The notes beneath the pieces are model-generated. The model saw only the letters and a list, made by a program, of their open reading frames with translations. It was not told the origin of the DNA and made no database searches. Both the position numbers and the translations under genes were made by a program. A stretch of 64,000 bases of DNA. Source: a bacterium. GTDB lineage: Bacteria; CAIWAD01. Shown here piece after piece: positions 1 to 8,719 of this stretch. The number at the start of each line of letters is the position of its first letter. The first letter of the stretch is position 1. The stretch covers positions 24,629-88,628 of the forward strand of contig JAUXWS010000028.1 in the NCBI GenBank assembly GCA_030685015.1, in the 5' to 3' direction.

Positions 1-1
1 C

Positions 2-613
2 ATGATCCTGGCCTTTGTCGAAGGGGAAGGCGAGGCACTAGCCGTGCCGCTGTTACTGCGTCGCCTGGTGTGGGAGATGCAGGTTTTCGATGTCCAGATC
101 GGCACCGCCGTGCGTCGCACGAGGGATCGATTGGCCGGCAGGGATGGCTTGCGGGCGACGATGGATCTGGCGCGCAGGATCAAGGATGTCGAGGGCGTCT
201 TGTTGCTGCTGGATGCCGATGATGACTGCCCTGCGGTAGAAGGACCCCGCATCACCGAATGGCTGCGGGATGTGGCGCCGGATGTCAGAAGCGGCCTGGT
301 GATGGCCAATCGTGAGTACGAAGCCTGGTTTCTGGCATCCTGGGAGACCATGACCGAAACGGGCGACCGGGCTCGCCTGATGAATGATCCGGATGTTCCA
401 CGTGATGCCAAGGGTCGGGTTGCGCGTGGCTTGGGCATCCGCTACCACGAGCCATTCGACCAGGTGAGACTTACCAACCTCATCGATTTGCGAGTGGCGG
501 CGCAACGCTCCCGCTCCTTCCGCAAGCTGGTGATGGAGGTGGAGCGGCTGCTCCGCCGATGCGGCCGCCAGCCCATCTCTTTCCTCGGCGAGGTATCCCA
601 TGGCCAAGGCTGA
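2..613 (+). CDS. DUF4276 family protein (may be cut at the window edge)
   Basis: Protein of about 203 residues. The N-terminus has the acidic VEGEGE motif, the middle has LLLDADDDCP, and then comes REYEAWFLAS. This set is typical of DUF4276 proteins, which are thought to adopt a Toprim-like fold with an acidic metal site. They are often encoded beside ATPases or nucleases of defence and DNA-processing loci. The first ATG is one base inside the window, so a few residues may be missing. The stop lies 14 nt inside the next gene, so the two are probably translationally coupled. Family assignment is from motif recognition; the biochemical role is unknown, and a part in a restriction-like system is inferred from the neighbour only. 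Confidence 0.72.
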   Translation: MILAFVEGEGEALAVPLLLRRLVWEMQVFDVQIGTAVRRTRDRLAGRDGLRATMDLARRIKDVEGVLLLLDADDDCPAVEGPRITEWLRDVAPDVRSGLVMANREYEAWFLASWETMTETGDRARLMNDPDVPRDAKGRVARGLGIRYHEPFDQVRLTNLIDLRVAAQRSRSFRKLVMEVERLLRRCGRQPISFLGEVSHGQG

Positions 614-3600
614 CGAACTGCCCCTGCCCATCCAGCCCGTCGCCCAGCCCATCCTCTGCTCGCCCTACCGGGAGCCGGACCAGCACTGGTTCTACGACAC
701 GGCCACGGGCATTCCCTCCCAGCGTCCGGGACGCCGACCGGCGAGCTATTGGTTCAAGACGGAGCGCACGGGCTCCGCCCAGATGGATCTGCTGGCCGAG
801 GAGGAGCGGGACGATCTTCCTTTGGTGAACGCCTTGCGTGACGACGTGCGCCGTTGGAGGCAGTCGGGCTGGGAGGGCGCCTCCGAGACCACCAAGAAAC
901 TGCTGCGGCACTGGTGGCGCGAGGACCGCGGCCGTCGGCTCTTCTTCTGCCAGGTGGAGGCGGTGGAGACGGTCATCTACCTGCGGGAGATCCTCGATCA
1001 AGGGCGCAAGCCCCGTTGGAACACGCGGATCACCCAGGCCGACTACGAGAAACTGTGCCGAGGAGTGAATCCGCGCCCTGACAATTGGCGTGCCCGTGTG
1101 GCCCAGCACCCCAAATTGATCGACCGCCCCCACGAAGCCAGCGCCAAGGACCTGGTCCGCCACGCTTGCAAGATGGCCACGGGCAGCGGCAAGACCGTCG
1201 TGATGGCCATGGTGATCGCCTGGGCCTTCTGCAATCGGGGAGCGAAACCCGGTGATCCTCGCTATCCCCGTCGCGTGCTGGTGGTCTGCCCCAACCTGAC
1301 CATCCGCGAGCGTCTGGCCGTGCTGTCCTGGTCGGACCCGGGCAACTACTACGAGAAGTTCGATCTGGTGCCGGCCAACCTACGCGAGGATCTCGCCAAG
1401 GGGCAGGTGCTGGTGACCAACTGGCACCTGTTCAACGAAACACCGGAGGAGCAGAAAGTCGGCGGTGTGGCGATCAAGCGCCTGGGCCAGGAGACTCCCG
1501 AGGCCTTCGCCCGCAACCGCTTGGGCGACCTGTGGGACGACGAGCCCTTGCTGGTGCTCAACGACGAAGGCCATCATGCCTACCGCCCGGCGCCTGTTCC
1601 GGATGATGCGGATCTGACTGCGGACGAGCGGGCCGACCGCGAGGAGGCCACGGTCTGGGTGGCGGGGTTGGATCGCATCCAGGCCGCCTGCGGCATCGCC
1701 TTCTGTGTGGATCTCTCCGCCACACCCTTCTACATCAAAGGCAGTGGTTATCCGGAGGGTTCACCCTTCCCCTGGATCGTCAGCGATTTCAGCCTGGTGG
1801 ATGCCATCGAGAGCGGCATCACCAAGATCCCCCGCTTGCCGGCGATGGACAACACCGGTCGGCCCGATCCCAAGTACTTCCATCTGTGGGACCACATCAC
1901 CCGCGACCTGAAGGCCGGCGAGCGCTTCACGGGCGGCAAACCCAAACCCGAGGTGGTCTATCGCAAGGCGGAGGACGCCTTGCTGACCTTGGCGGGCGAG
2001 TGGCGGGAGCGGCACGAGCAGATCCTGGGAGCCGCTCCCGGCCAGGATCGCACGCCACCCGTGCTGATCATCGTCTGCGACAACACCCAGATCGCACAGG
2101 AGTTCTTCCGCGTCATTTCCGGGGAGAGTCTGGTGAAGCGGAAGAATGAGGCGGATGAAGATGATCTGGAAGATGAGGAGGATCATGGTAAGGCCCGCCG
2201 GAAGAAGCGGTCAAAGCACATCAAGGCGTACAGTGCGGGACTGAAAGGCTTCGCGGAGTTCTGGAACCGTCCAGGCGTGGATGTGACGATCCGGATTGAC
2301 ACGGAGCTGTTGTCCCAGGCCGAGAGCGACAAGGTGGATGCCACGCGCAAAGAAGCGGCCGAAGCGCTGCGGCGTGTCGTCTCCACCGTGGGTCGCCTCG
2401 GCGAACCGGGGGAGAAGGTCCGCTGCGTGATCAGCGTGAACATGCTCAGCGAAGGTTGGGACGCCAACAATGTGACGCACATCCTGGGCTTGCGTGCCTT
2501 CCGCAGCCAGCTTCTGTGCGAGCAGGTGGTGGGGCGTGGCCTGCGGCGGATGGACTATGAGCCGGATCCTGCCACGGGTCTTCTGACACCCGAGTACGTG
2601 GACATCTTTGGCGTGCCCTTTTCCCTGATCCCCTTCAAGGGCCGCCAGCCAGGAACGGGGGCGCCCCAGGAGGACCGGCCACGGCACGAAGTATTGGCCC
2701 TACCGGAGCGGGCAACCTTTGAGATCCGCTTCCCGAATGTGGAGGGATACGTCGTCGACTTGCGGCGACACGTCATTCGCTGCGACGTGGATCGGGTCGA
2801 GACCACAACATTGGATCCCAATCGCATGGTCAAGGAGGCTTTCGTACGGCCGCAAGTGGGATATCAGGTTGGCTATCCTGGGCAGTACGGCGGCTTCGGG
2901 TTCGAAGGCCGGGATCGTCACGCCTACTATGGCTCCATGCATCCCCAGACCATCGCATTCGAGATTGCCAGGGGGATCGTGTATCAACTGACGACCTCGT
3001 CCTCCGATGGATCAAAGGCCTGCAGCCGCATTGGGCGTGCTGCCCTCTTTCCACAAGTGCTGAACATTGTCGAACAGTATCTGGCCCGCCGGGTTCGATA
3101 CAACGGCATGCATCCTTGCGAAGTCGGCCTGGAAGAGTATGTCTTGGGGATCACCTCCTTGCTGGTGGCTGCCATCGAACCTGATGAATCCGCTGGCGAG
3201 ACACCTCTTCTTCCCCGTTTGAACCGGTACCGGCCATTGGGCAGCACCGCGCAGGTCCATTTCAAGACCGTCAAGCCCGTGGTGGCAACGGTCGCCAGCC
3301 ACATCAATTTCGTCGCCTGTGACACCAGGACCTGGGAGCAGGCGGCAACGGCCCAGTTGGAGGCCTTGGCAATTGGCGGGTGGATCCAGTGCTATGCGCG
3401 GAATGACCACTTGGAGTTCCAGATCCCCTACGACTGGTATGGACATCCACGCAGTTACGAACCGGATTTTCTGGTTCGACTGCCTGATGGCAGGATGTTC
3501 ATCTTAGAGATCAAGGGCCTGCCACATGAAGAGACGGAGGCGAAGCACCAAGCAGCCCAAAGATGGGTGTCAGCAGTCAACCACTTCGGCCAGTTGGGGA

Positions 3601-3674
3601 TGTGGCAGTTCCATGTCTGCTGGGATCCACAACAGCTTCGGGCGGAACTTCAGCAGCTGATCTCATCCTGGTAG
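600..3674 (+). CDS. Type III-like restriction endonuclease, Res/DEAD helicase with C-terminal nuclease (BPTD_3080-like)
   Basis: 1024 residues. Superfamily 2 helicase motifs are in order: Walker A MATGSGKT near residue 193, a DEGH box (NDEGHHAY) near 322, motif III LSATPF near 372, and motif VI QVVGRGLRR near 641. A PD-(D/E)XK-like signature follows at the C-terminus (YEPDFLVRL near 953 and EIKG near 970). This arrangement, ATP-driven translocase followed by nuclease, matches the large Res proteins of type III-like restriction systems. The ATG at 600 overlaps the upstream DUF4276 gene. The gene ends only 14 bp from the convergent mpl stop. No methyltransferase is visible here; it could lie left of the window, or the pair may work without one. 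Confidence 0.85.
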   Translation: MAKADELPLPIQPVAQPILCSPYREPDQHWFYDTATGIPSQRPGRRPASYWFKTERTGSAQMDLLAEEERDDLPLVNALRDDVRRWRQSGWEGASETTKKLLRHWWREDRGRRLFFCQVEAVETVIYLREILDQGRKPRWNTRITQADYEKLCRGVNPRPDNWRARVAQHPKLIDRPHEASAKDLVRHACKMATGSGKTVVMAMVIAWAFCNRGAKPGDPRYPRRVLVVCPNLTIRERLAVLSWSDPGNYYEKFDLVPANLREDLAKGQVLVTNWHLFNETPEEQKVGGVAIKRLGQETPEAFARNRLGDLWDDEPLLVLNDEGHHAYRPAPVPDDADLTADERADREEATVWVAGLDRIQAACGIAFCVDLSATPFYIKGSGYPEGSPFPWIVSDFSLVDAIESGITKIPRLPAMDNTGRPDPKYFHLWDHITRDLKAGERFTGGKPKPEVVYRKAEDALLTLAGEWRERHEQILGAAPGQDRTPPVLIIVCDNTQIAQEFFRVISGESLVKRKNEADEDDLEDEEDHGKARRKKRSKHIKAYSAGLKGFAEFWNRPGVDVTIRIDTELLSQAESDKVDATRKEAAEALRRVVSTVGRLGEPGEKVRCVISVNMLSEGWDANNVTHILGLRAFRSQLLCEQVVGRGLRRMDYEPDPATGLLTPEYVDIFGVPFSLIPFKGRQPGTGAPQEDRPRHEVLALPERATFEIRFPNVEGYVVDLRRHVIRCDVDRVETTTLDPNRMVKEAFVRPQVGYQVGYPGQYGGFGFEGRDRHAYYGSMHPQTIAFEIARGIVYQLTTSSSDGSKACSRIGRAALFPQVLNIVEQYLARRVRYNGMHPCEVGLEEYVLGITSLLVAAIEPDESAGETPLLPRLNRYRPLGSTAQVHFKTVKPVVATVASHINFVACDTRTWEQAATAQLEALAIGGWIQCYARNDHLEFQIPYDWYGHPRSYEPDFLVRLPDGRMFILEIKGLPHEETEAKHQAAQRWVSAVNHFGQLGMWQFHVCWDPQQLRAELQQLISSW

Positions 3675-3688
3675 GGCCGGTCGCCAGA

Positions 3689-5404
3689 TCAGGCCGCAGG
3701 CATGCCTTTCCAATCCTCCAGCAGCCGCTGCCGCAGCCCGCCGAAGGATCCGTTGCTGAAAATGACCCATAAATGGCGCTCCGGCGGGAGGGCGGCCAGG
3801 CGCTCCCAGCCGCTCTCGGGGCATTGACCCGAAAGCAGGGTTCGCAGCATGTCGGCGATGCGGGCCGGGTCGTCCTCCTGGAGGAAGGCAACGCCCCGCT
3901 CACCCAGGTTTCGCCGCGTGGCGGCGAAATCGAAAAGTTCGGTCCGCTCATACTTCCAGGGTCGATGCAGGCCGCCCATCACCACGGCGTCGGCTCCCGA
4001 AAGGCTATCCATCCAGGCCTCCTGCATCACATTGCGCACGCTGGTGTTGGAGCGGGGCTCGACCAGCGCCGTGATCATCCGGTCCGGGTGCTTGTGCCGC
4101 AAGGCGGCGAGCGCCTCCCGCACCGCCGTGGGATGGTGCCCGAAATCGTCATAGAGCAACAAGCCATCCTTGCAGGTGTAGCCGTCCATCCGTCGGGCCG
4201 GGCCTTTGAAGTCCTGCAGCAGCTCCAGCGCCCGCCGCCGGTCGCCGCCGCAGCTGTCCACCACGGCCAGGGCCGCCAGAATGTTGCGGCCATTGTAGGC
4301 GCCGCCCAGTGGGGATCTGACCGACACCTCCATCATGCGATCGGGCTGTCGCAGGCTCGCCCGGCCAAGCGCCGCCGCCTGTCCCCGGGACAGACGCGCC
4401 GCGTCACTCCCCGGAAACAGTGTTGCGCAGCGAGTGGCCAAGTTGTCCATCGGCTCGCTTGTGGCCGCATTTGACTTGGCCAGATCTCGCACCCAGGCGG
4501 GATCTTCGGGCAGGGCGAAGCGGAAGAGACTGCCGGTGGGCAGCGCTTCCTCGCCGAGAAGGCGGTAGGCGCTGTCCGCTGACGCGCCGAAACCCACCAA
4601 AGGGGCCAGACCGCGGGCCGCCGCCGCGACGGCCTCGTCGCTCTCCGCGTTCAGCAAGACCAGCCCGTTCTCCGGCACTTGGTTGACCAGGCGGCGGAAG
4701 GCGGTGCGGATGGCTTCCAGGTCGCTGAAGATGTCGGCGTGGTCGAATTCCACATGATTGATCACCAGCACGCGCGGCCAATAGTGGAAAAACTTGCTGC
4801 GCTTGTCGTAGAAGACGCTGTCGTACTCGTCGCCCTCGCTGACAAAGGGTGCTCCTTCCGCCCCGATGGGGCGCAGGCTCTCCCCCAGCCCCCCCGGCCG
4901 TCCCCCGATGAACCAGCCGGGCTGCAGCCCCAGCTGCTCCAGCAGCCAGGCCGCCAGGTTGGCCGTGGTCGTCTTGCCGTGGGTGCCGCTGATCACGACG
5001 GATCTGGCGCCGGGCAGGAACTCGTGGCGAAGCACCTCCGGCAGCGAGGTGAGGGGACAGCCCAGGGCCAGGGCCTCCTCCAACTCCGGATTGCCCCGCG
5101 GTATGGCGTTGCCCACCACCACGCGCAGCTCCGGATGCCGCTCCCGCCAAGCCCGGACGCGACCCCGGGCATAGCCCTCCTCCCACGTCACGCCCGCCTC
5201 GCGCAGCATGTCGGACATGGGCGGATAGATTCCCTGGTCCGAGCCGCCCACGGTCTGGCCCATCCGCCGGAGGCAGATGGCCAGCGCCCCCATCGCCACG
5301 CCGCCCACGCCGATGATCCAGGTCGCGCCCCCGCTGTTCCGGGCCCTTGGCCCGTTCTGCCGGGCCTTCGGCCCGGCCTTGCGGGCGCCATCCTGTTGTT
5401 GCAT
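3689..5404 (-). CDS. mpl: UDP-N-acetylmuramate:L-alanyl-gamma-D-glutamyl-meso-diaminopimelate ligase
   Basis: 571 residues, Mur-ligase fold. The N-terminal nucleotide-binding stretch IGVGGVAMGALA (31-42) is followed by GSDQGIYPPMS (54-64); YPPMS is characteristic of Mpl rather than MurC. The ATP P-loop is GTHGKTTTAN (140-149), and NHVEFDHADIF and DDFGHHPTAV are Mur-ligase central and C-terminal motifs. Mpl reattaches the recycled tripeptide to UDP-MurNAc in the cytoplasm, so it belongs to peptidoglycan recycling. The first 25 residues are basic and low-complexity, so translation could begin slightly downstream. It is transcribed alone, divergent from the response-regulator gene with about 53 bp between starts. 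Confidence 0.9.
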   Translation of the reverse strand: MQQQDGARKAGPKARQNGPRARNSGGATWIIGVGGVAMGALAICLRRMGQTVGGSDQGIYPPMSDMLREAGVTWEEGYARGRVRAWRERHPELRVVVGNAIPRGNPELEEALALGCPLTSLPEVLRHEFLPGARSVVISGTHGKTTTANLAAWLLEQLGLQPGWFIGGRPGGLGESLRPIGAEGAPFVSEGDEYDSVFYDKRSKFFHYWPRVLVINHVEFDHADIFSDLEAIRTAFRRLVNQVPENGLVLLNAESDEAVAAAARGLAPLVGFGASADSAYRLLGEEALPTGSLFRFALPEDPAWVRDLAKSNAATSEPMDNLATRCATLFPGSDAARLSRGQAAALGRASLRQPDRMMEVSVRSPLGGAYNGRNILAALAVVDSCGGDRRRALELLQDFKGPARRMDGYTCKDGLLLYDDFGHHPTAVREALAALRHKHPDRMITALVEPRSNTSVRNVMQEAWMDSLSGADAVVMGGLHRPWKYERTELFDFAATRRNLGERGVAFLQEDDPARIADMLRTLLSGQCPESGWERLAALPPERHLWVIFSNGSFGGLRQRLLEDWKGMPAA

Positions 5405-5457
5405 AATCGCGTCCTCTTCAGCTTATTCAGCACGGCATGTGGCCAGTGGAGGTGATC

Positions 5458-5838
5458 GTGAGCGACAGCCGGAATATCCTGATCGTCGATGACAACGCGG
5501 ACCAGTGCGACATCCTGGCCAACCTGGTGGCGGAGATCGGCCACAAGGCCTATACGGCGACCGATGGTCAGATGGCCCTCCAGGTGTTTCAGGAGCGATC
5601 CATCGACTTGGTGATCACCGACATCAAGATGCCCCGGATGGACGGCATGACCCTGCTGGAGCGCATCCGCCAGCTGGATCCGGCCGTCCGCGTCATCGTC
5701 ATCACCGGTTTCCCCTCGTCCGAGACCATCCTGCGCACCATCGAGAACGACGGCTACACCTACCTGGTCAAGCCCGTCAAGCTCAAGTCCATGGCCACGC
5801 TCATCGAGAAGGCGTTCAGCGACCCCATCGAAGGCTGA
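5458..5838 (+). CDS. Single-domain response regulator (receiver only)
   Basis: 126 residues, starting with GTG at 5458; GGAGGT sits 4 nt upstream and decides this start over an in-frame ATG at 5437. It is a complete CheY-like receiver: acidic pair D11-D12, phospho-acceptor D55 in TDIKMPRMDG, T83 in ITGFPS and K105 in LVKPVK. There is no output domain, so it must act through a protein partner. No histidine kinase gene is adjacent. Six bases separate it from the next gene, so it is probably co-transcribed with the polyprenyl synthase and PTS genes. The signal it transmits cannot be deduced. Confidence 0.88.
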   Translation: MSDSRNILIVDDNADQCDILANLVAEIGHKAYTATDGQMALQVFQERSIDLVITDIKMPRMDGMTLLERIRQLDPAVRVIVITGFPSSETILRTIENDGYTYLVKPVKLKSMATLIEKAFSDPIEG

Positions 5839-5844
5839 GCCCGT

Positions 5845-6810
5845 GTGAGCGCGCCTTTCCAAGACCTGCGCGAAGCCATCGACCGGCACATCGAGGCGGT
5901 GGTCGATTCCTGTCCCTACCCGGCCTCCCTCTACGATCCCATCCGCTATGTCATGCGGGTCGGCGGCAAACGCGTGCGGCCCCTGCTCGTGCTGCTCTCG
6001 GCGCGCAGCCTGGGCGCGGCCGAAGGGTCCATCCTGGACCTGGCCGCGGCGGTGGAGCTGCTCCACACCTTCACCCTGGTGCATGACGACATCATGGACC
6101 GGGACGACATGCGGCGCGGGCACCCCACCATCCATGCCCGCTGGGACGAAGGGACGGCCATCCTCGCCGGCGACGCCCTCATCGGCCTCGCCTACCGCTG
6201 CCTCAGCCGCCAGGATGGCCAGCGCATGGGCGAGATGATCCGCACCTTCACCGACGCCGTGGTGGAGGTCTGCGAGGGACAGGCCCTGGACAAGGAGTTC
6301 GAGGGTCGCCTGGACGTGACGCTGGGCGACTACGAGGACATGATCGCCCGCAAGACGGGCCGCCTCATCAGCATGTCCGCCCGCATCGGGGCGCTGGCCG
6401 GTGATGGCGACGAGGGGCAGGTGGCGGCGCTCGAACACTTCGGCGCCTGCCTGGGCAAGGCCTTCCAGATCCAGGACGACCTGCTCGACTACTTCTCGTC
6501 GACGGAGGAGCTGGGCAAAGCCGTGGGCTCGGATCTGGCCATGCGCAAGGTGACCTATTCCACCCTCAAGGGCCGCGAACTGCTGACCGGGCCGGCCGCC
6601 CGGCGCCTGGAGGAAGTGCTGCAAGGCGGCGCCGCGGGGGTGGGCGAGATCCGCCCCCTGCTGCTGGCCGGCGGCGTGCCGGAGGCGGGACGCCGGGATG
6701 TGGAGCAGCTGGCCGCCCAGGCCCGCGCGGCCCTGGCCGAAGTCCTCCCCCCCGAGCACCGGATCGAGCTGGAGCGCTACGCCCAATGGATCCTGCACCG
6801 GACCCATTGA
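5845..6810 (+). CDS. Polyprenyl diphosphate synthase (IspA/IspB family)
   Basis: 321 residues from a GTG start. Trans-prenyltransferase motifs are clear: GGKRVRP (40-46), the first aspartate-rich motif DDIMD (81-85) followed by RRG, and the second motif QDDLLD (D211-D215). The enzyme condenses isopentenyl diphosphate with an allylic diphosphate using magnesium held by the Asp motifs. Product length (C15 to C40) cannot be read reliably. Products would feed quinone side chains or lipid carriers. It lies between the receiver gene and the PTS genes; this pairing is seen in operons with unrelated roles and need not be functional. Confidence 0.87.
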   Translation: MSAPFQDLREAIDRHIEAVVDSCPYPASLYDPIRYVMRVGGKRVRPLLVLLSARSLGAAEGSILDLAAAVELLHTFTLVHDDIMDRDDMRRGHPTIHARWDEGTAILAGDALIGLAYRCLSRQDGQRMGEMIRTFTDAVVEVCEGQALDKEFEGRLDVTLGDYEDMIARKTGRLISMSARIGALAGDGDEGQVAALEHFGACLGKAFQIQDDLLDYFSSTEELGKAVGSDLAMRKVTYSTLKGRELLTGPAARRLEEVLQGGAAGVGEIRPLLLAGGVPEAGRRDVEQLAAQARAALAEVLPPEHRIELERYAQWILHRTH

Positions 6811-6820
6811 GGGGAGCCTC

Positions 6821-7534
6821 ATGACCCTCTCCCTCGCCCTCCTCATCTGCATCCTGCTCTATTTGGATTCCTGGCCTGTGGGGCAATTCCTGCTCGGCCG
6901 GCCTGTCCTGCTGCTGCCCCTCCTCGGGCTGGCCTGCGGCTTCCCCCTTGCCGGCCTCTGGCTCGGTCTCGTGCTGGAGCTGCTGGCCGTGCGCAGCCTG
7001 CCCATGGGCAGCTCCCTGCCGCCCGAACCGGGGCTGGCCGGAGCCTGGAGCCTCTTGTCCCTGGGTCTGGGACCGCAGCCCTTCCTCGCCCGCCTGCCGG
7101 CGGAGGAGGGGATGCTCCTCGCCCTCCTCCTCGCCCTCCCCCTGTGCTGGATCGCACCCTGGTTGACGGAGGCGCAGCGCCGCCTCAACGGGAGACTCTG
7201 GCGTCCGCTTTTCCAAGGGGCGGTGCTCGCCGGGAATGCTCCCCGCTGCGGCCGCTTGATGGGGGCGGTGATGGGACAGACCGTACTGCTCGCCGGACTT
7301 GCCTCGACCCTGATGCTGCTGGCGCTTCCCGTCCTTGGCGCCTGGCTGGAGCCGCTGGCGGGCCGCCTCGCCGCCGGTCGCCTGGCCGGCCTCCTGCCCT
7401 TGCCCTGGGCCCTCCTGGCCGTGGCCCTGGGAGGTCTCTGGCGCCATGTCGGCGGACGCCGGGGCAGCCGATTTCTTTGGTCGGGCGCTGCCATCGGTCT
7501 GGCCTTGGCCTGGCTGGGCGGGATCCTGCCATGA
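6821..7534 (+). CDS. PTS mannose/sorbose-family transporter subunit IIC
   Basis: About 237 residues, nearly all hydrophobic, with five to seven predicted membrane helices. The start ATG at 6821 has GGGGAG just upstream; the open frame extends further 5' but overlaps the upstream gene in a non-coding reading. The N-terminal pattern (LDSWPVGQFLLGRPVL, then GLWLGLVLELL) resembles the EIIC permease of the mannose/fructose/sorbose PTS family. It forms the sugar channel together with IID. The adjacent IID gene, HPr and enzyme I support the call. No IIA or IIB gene lies in the operon. The stop overlaps the IID start (ATGA). Confidence 0.75.
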   Translation: MTLSLALLICILLYLDSWPVGQFLLGRPVLLLPLLGLACGFPLAGLWLGLVLELLAVRSLPMGSSLPPEPGLAGAWSLLSLGLGPQPFLARLPAEEGMLLALLLALPLCWIAPWLTEAQRRLNGRLWRPLFQGAVLAGNAPRCGRLMGAVMGQTVLLAGLASTLMLLALPVLGAWLEPLAGRLAAGRLAGLLPLPWALLAVALGGLWRHVGGRRGSRFLWSGAAIGLALAWLGGILP

Positions 7535-8271
7535 ACGCCCCCGGCCCCTTCCCGATCCTGCGCATCTTCCTGCGCAGCATGCTCATCCAGGGCGCCTGGA
7601 ACTACCGCGGCATGCAGCACCTGGGCTTCCTTTGGGCCCAGTTGCCCGCCCTGCCCCGGGCGGAGGCCGCCCGGCGCCAGGCCTTGGGGCGCGCCTTCGA
7701 GTTCTACAATGCCCATCCTTACCTTTGCGGCTACTTGCTGGGCGCCGCCGCCCGCCTGGAGGAAGAGGGACAGGGCGAGGCCCTGGCCCGGCTCAAGCGG
7801 GCGGCCATTCCGCCCCTGGGGGCCGTGGGTGACCGCTTGTTCTGGGCGGGGTTGAAGCCGTTGAGCGGTGTGCTGGCCGTGCTGGCCCTGCTGCCGGCCG
7901 CCCGCCATCCGGGTGGAAGCCTCCTGCTCGCGCTGGGGGTGGGAGCCGCGCTGCTGGCCACCGCGGCCTACAACTGGGCCCACCTCGCCTGGCGCTGGCG
8001 CGCCCTGCGGGAGGGCCACCGCCTGGGACTGGGCGTGTCGGCCGCCATTCGCGCCCTGGCCTCCCACCCGCTGGTGGCGGGCAGCTCCACCGCCCTGGCC
8101 CTGGCGGCCGGTCTGGCCCTGCCCATGGCCTTGCCCTGGGCCGCCGGCGCCGGCGACCAGGCGGGCACCGGCCTCTTTTTCGTGGTTGCCCTGGCCAGCT
8201 GGCAGCTGCCGGCCAGGTCCTGGACGCTTCCCCTGCTTCTGGTGGCACTCCTGGCCGCCTGGACCCTGTGA
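7531..8271 (+). CDS. PTS mannose/sorbose-family transporter subunit IID
   Basis: 246 residues. The N-terminal half carries the conserved EIID pattern: RSMLIQGAWNYRGMQHLGF, then FEFYNAHPYLCGYLLGAAARLEE, and a short segment ending in GDRLFWAGLKPL. The C-terminal half is hydrophobic. The ATG at 7531 overlaps the IIC stop by four bases, a typical coupling. IID is the accessory membrane subunit of mannose-family PTS permeases. In several delta-proteobacteria and related groups a IIC-IID-HPr-EI cluster without dedicated sugar genes is thought to serve regulation rather than uptake; that is possible here too. Confidence 0.82.
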   Translation: MNAPGPFPILRIFLRSMLIQGAWNYRGMQHLGFLWAQLPALPRAEAARRQALGRAFEFYNAHPYLCGYLLGAAARLEEEGQGEALARLKRAAIPPLGAVGDRLFWAGLKPLSGVLAVLALLPAARHPGGSLLLALGVGAALLATAAYNWAHLAWRWRALREGHRLGLGVSAAIRALASHPLVAGSSTALALAAGLALPMALPWAAGAGDQAGTGLFFVVALASWQLPARSWTLPLLLVALLAAWTL

Positions 8272-8304
8272 CATGTTGCCTGAAGGGATGGGAATGGGGA
8301 GGAC

Positions 8305-8571
8305 ATGCTGACCCGCGACCTGCAAGTCATCAACGAGCTGGGCATCCATGCCCGGCCGGCCCAGCACATCGTCAAAATCGCCTCGCGCTACCGGGCCGAG
8401 CTCTTCCTGGTGAAGGACGGCCACCGCATCAACGCCAAATCGATCATGGGCGTGCTCATGCTGGCCGCCGAGCAGGGCTCCACCGTGCGCCTCGAGGCCG
8501 AGGGCGAGGGGGCCGAGGATCTTCTGCGCGAGATCGAGCAGCTCTTCGCCGACCGCTTCCACGAAGATTAG
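8305..8571 (+). CDS. ptsH: HPr phosphocarrier protein
   Basis: 88 residues, the normal HPr length. The catalytic histidine is H15 in GIHARPAQ, and the regulatory serine site is S46 in NAKSIMGVLML. HPr passes the phosphoryl group from enzyme I to IIA proteins. The well-kept S46 context suggests possible control by an HPr kinase, though none is in the window. It lies 33 bp after the IID gene and 148 bp before enzyme I, separated from the latter by three tandem hairpins. Start ATG has GGGGAGG upstream. Confidence 0.95.
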   Translation: MLTRDLQVINELGIHARPAQHIVKIASRYRAELFLVKDGHRINAKSIMGVLMLAAEQGSTVRLEAEGEGAEDLLREIEQLFADRFHED

Positions 8572-8583
8572 TGGACTGATTGG

Positions 8584-8652
8584 GCCCAATCCGCAAGCGG
8601 ATTGGGCTTGGCCGAAGCGAAGCTTCGGCAGGAAGCATGGCCTAAGCCATGC
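8584..8652 (+). repeat. Three tandem perfect hairpins between ptsH and ptsI
   Basis: Three perfect inverted repeats follow one another. Hairpin 1 (8584-8607) has an 11-bp stem closing on AA. Hairpin 2 (8611-8629) is GCCGAAGC-GAA-GCTTCGGC. Hairpin 3 (8635-8652) is GCATGGC-CTAA-GCCATGC. The left arm of hairpin 1 also belongs to a palindrome ATTGGGCCCAAT (8579-8590), allowing an alternative fold. There is no T-run, so a plain terminator is unlikely. An RNA-processing or attenuating structure setting the HPr to enzyme I ratio, or REP-like DNA, are possible readings. Confidence 0.75.
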
Positions 8653-8719
8653 GACGACCGCCAAGTGGCCAAGTCCGACAGGCTGCTGGCGCCGCCGGCC
8701 CACAACAGCAGGGGACATC

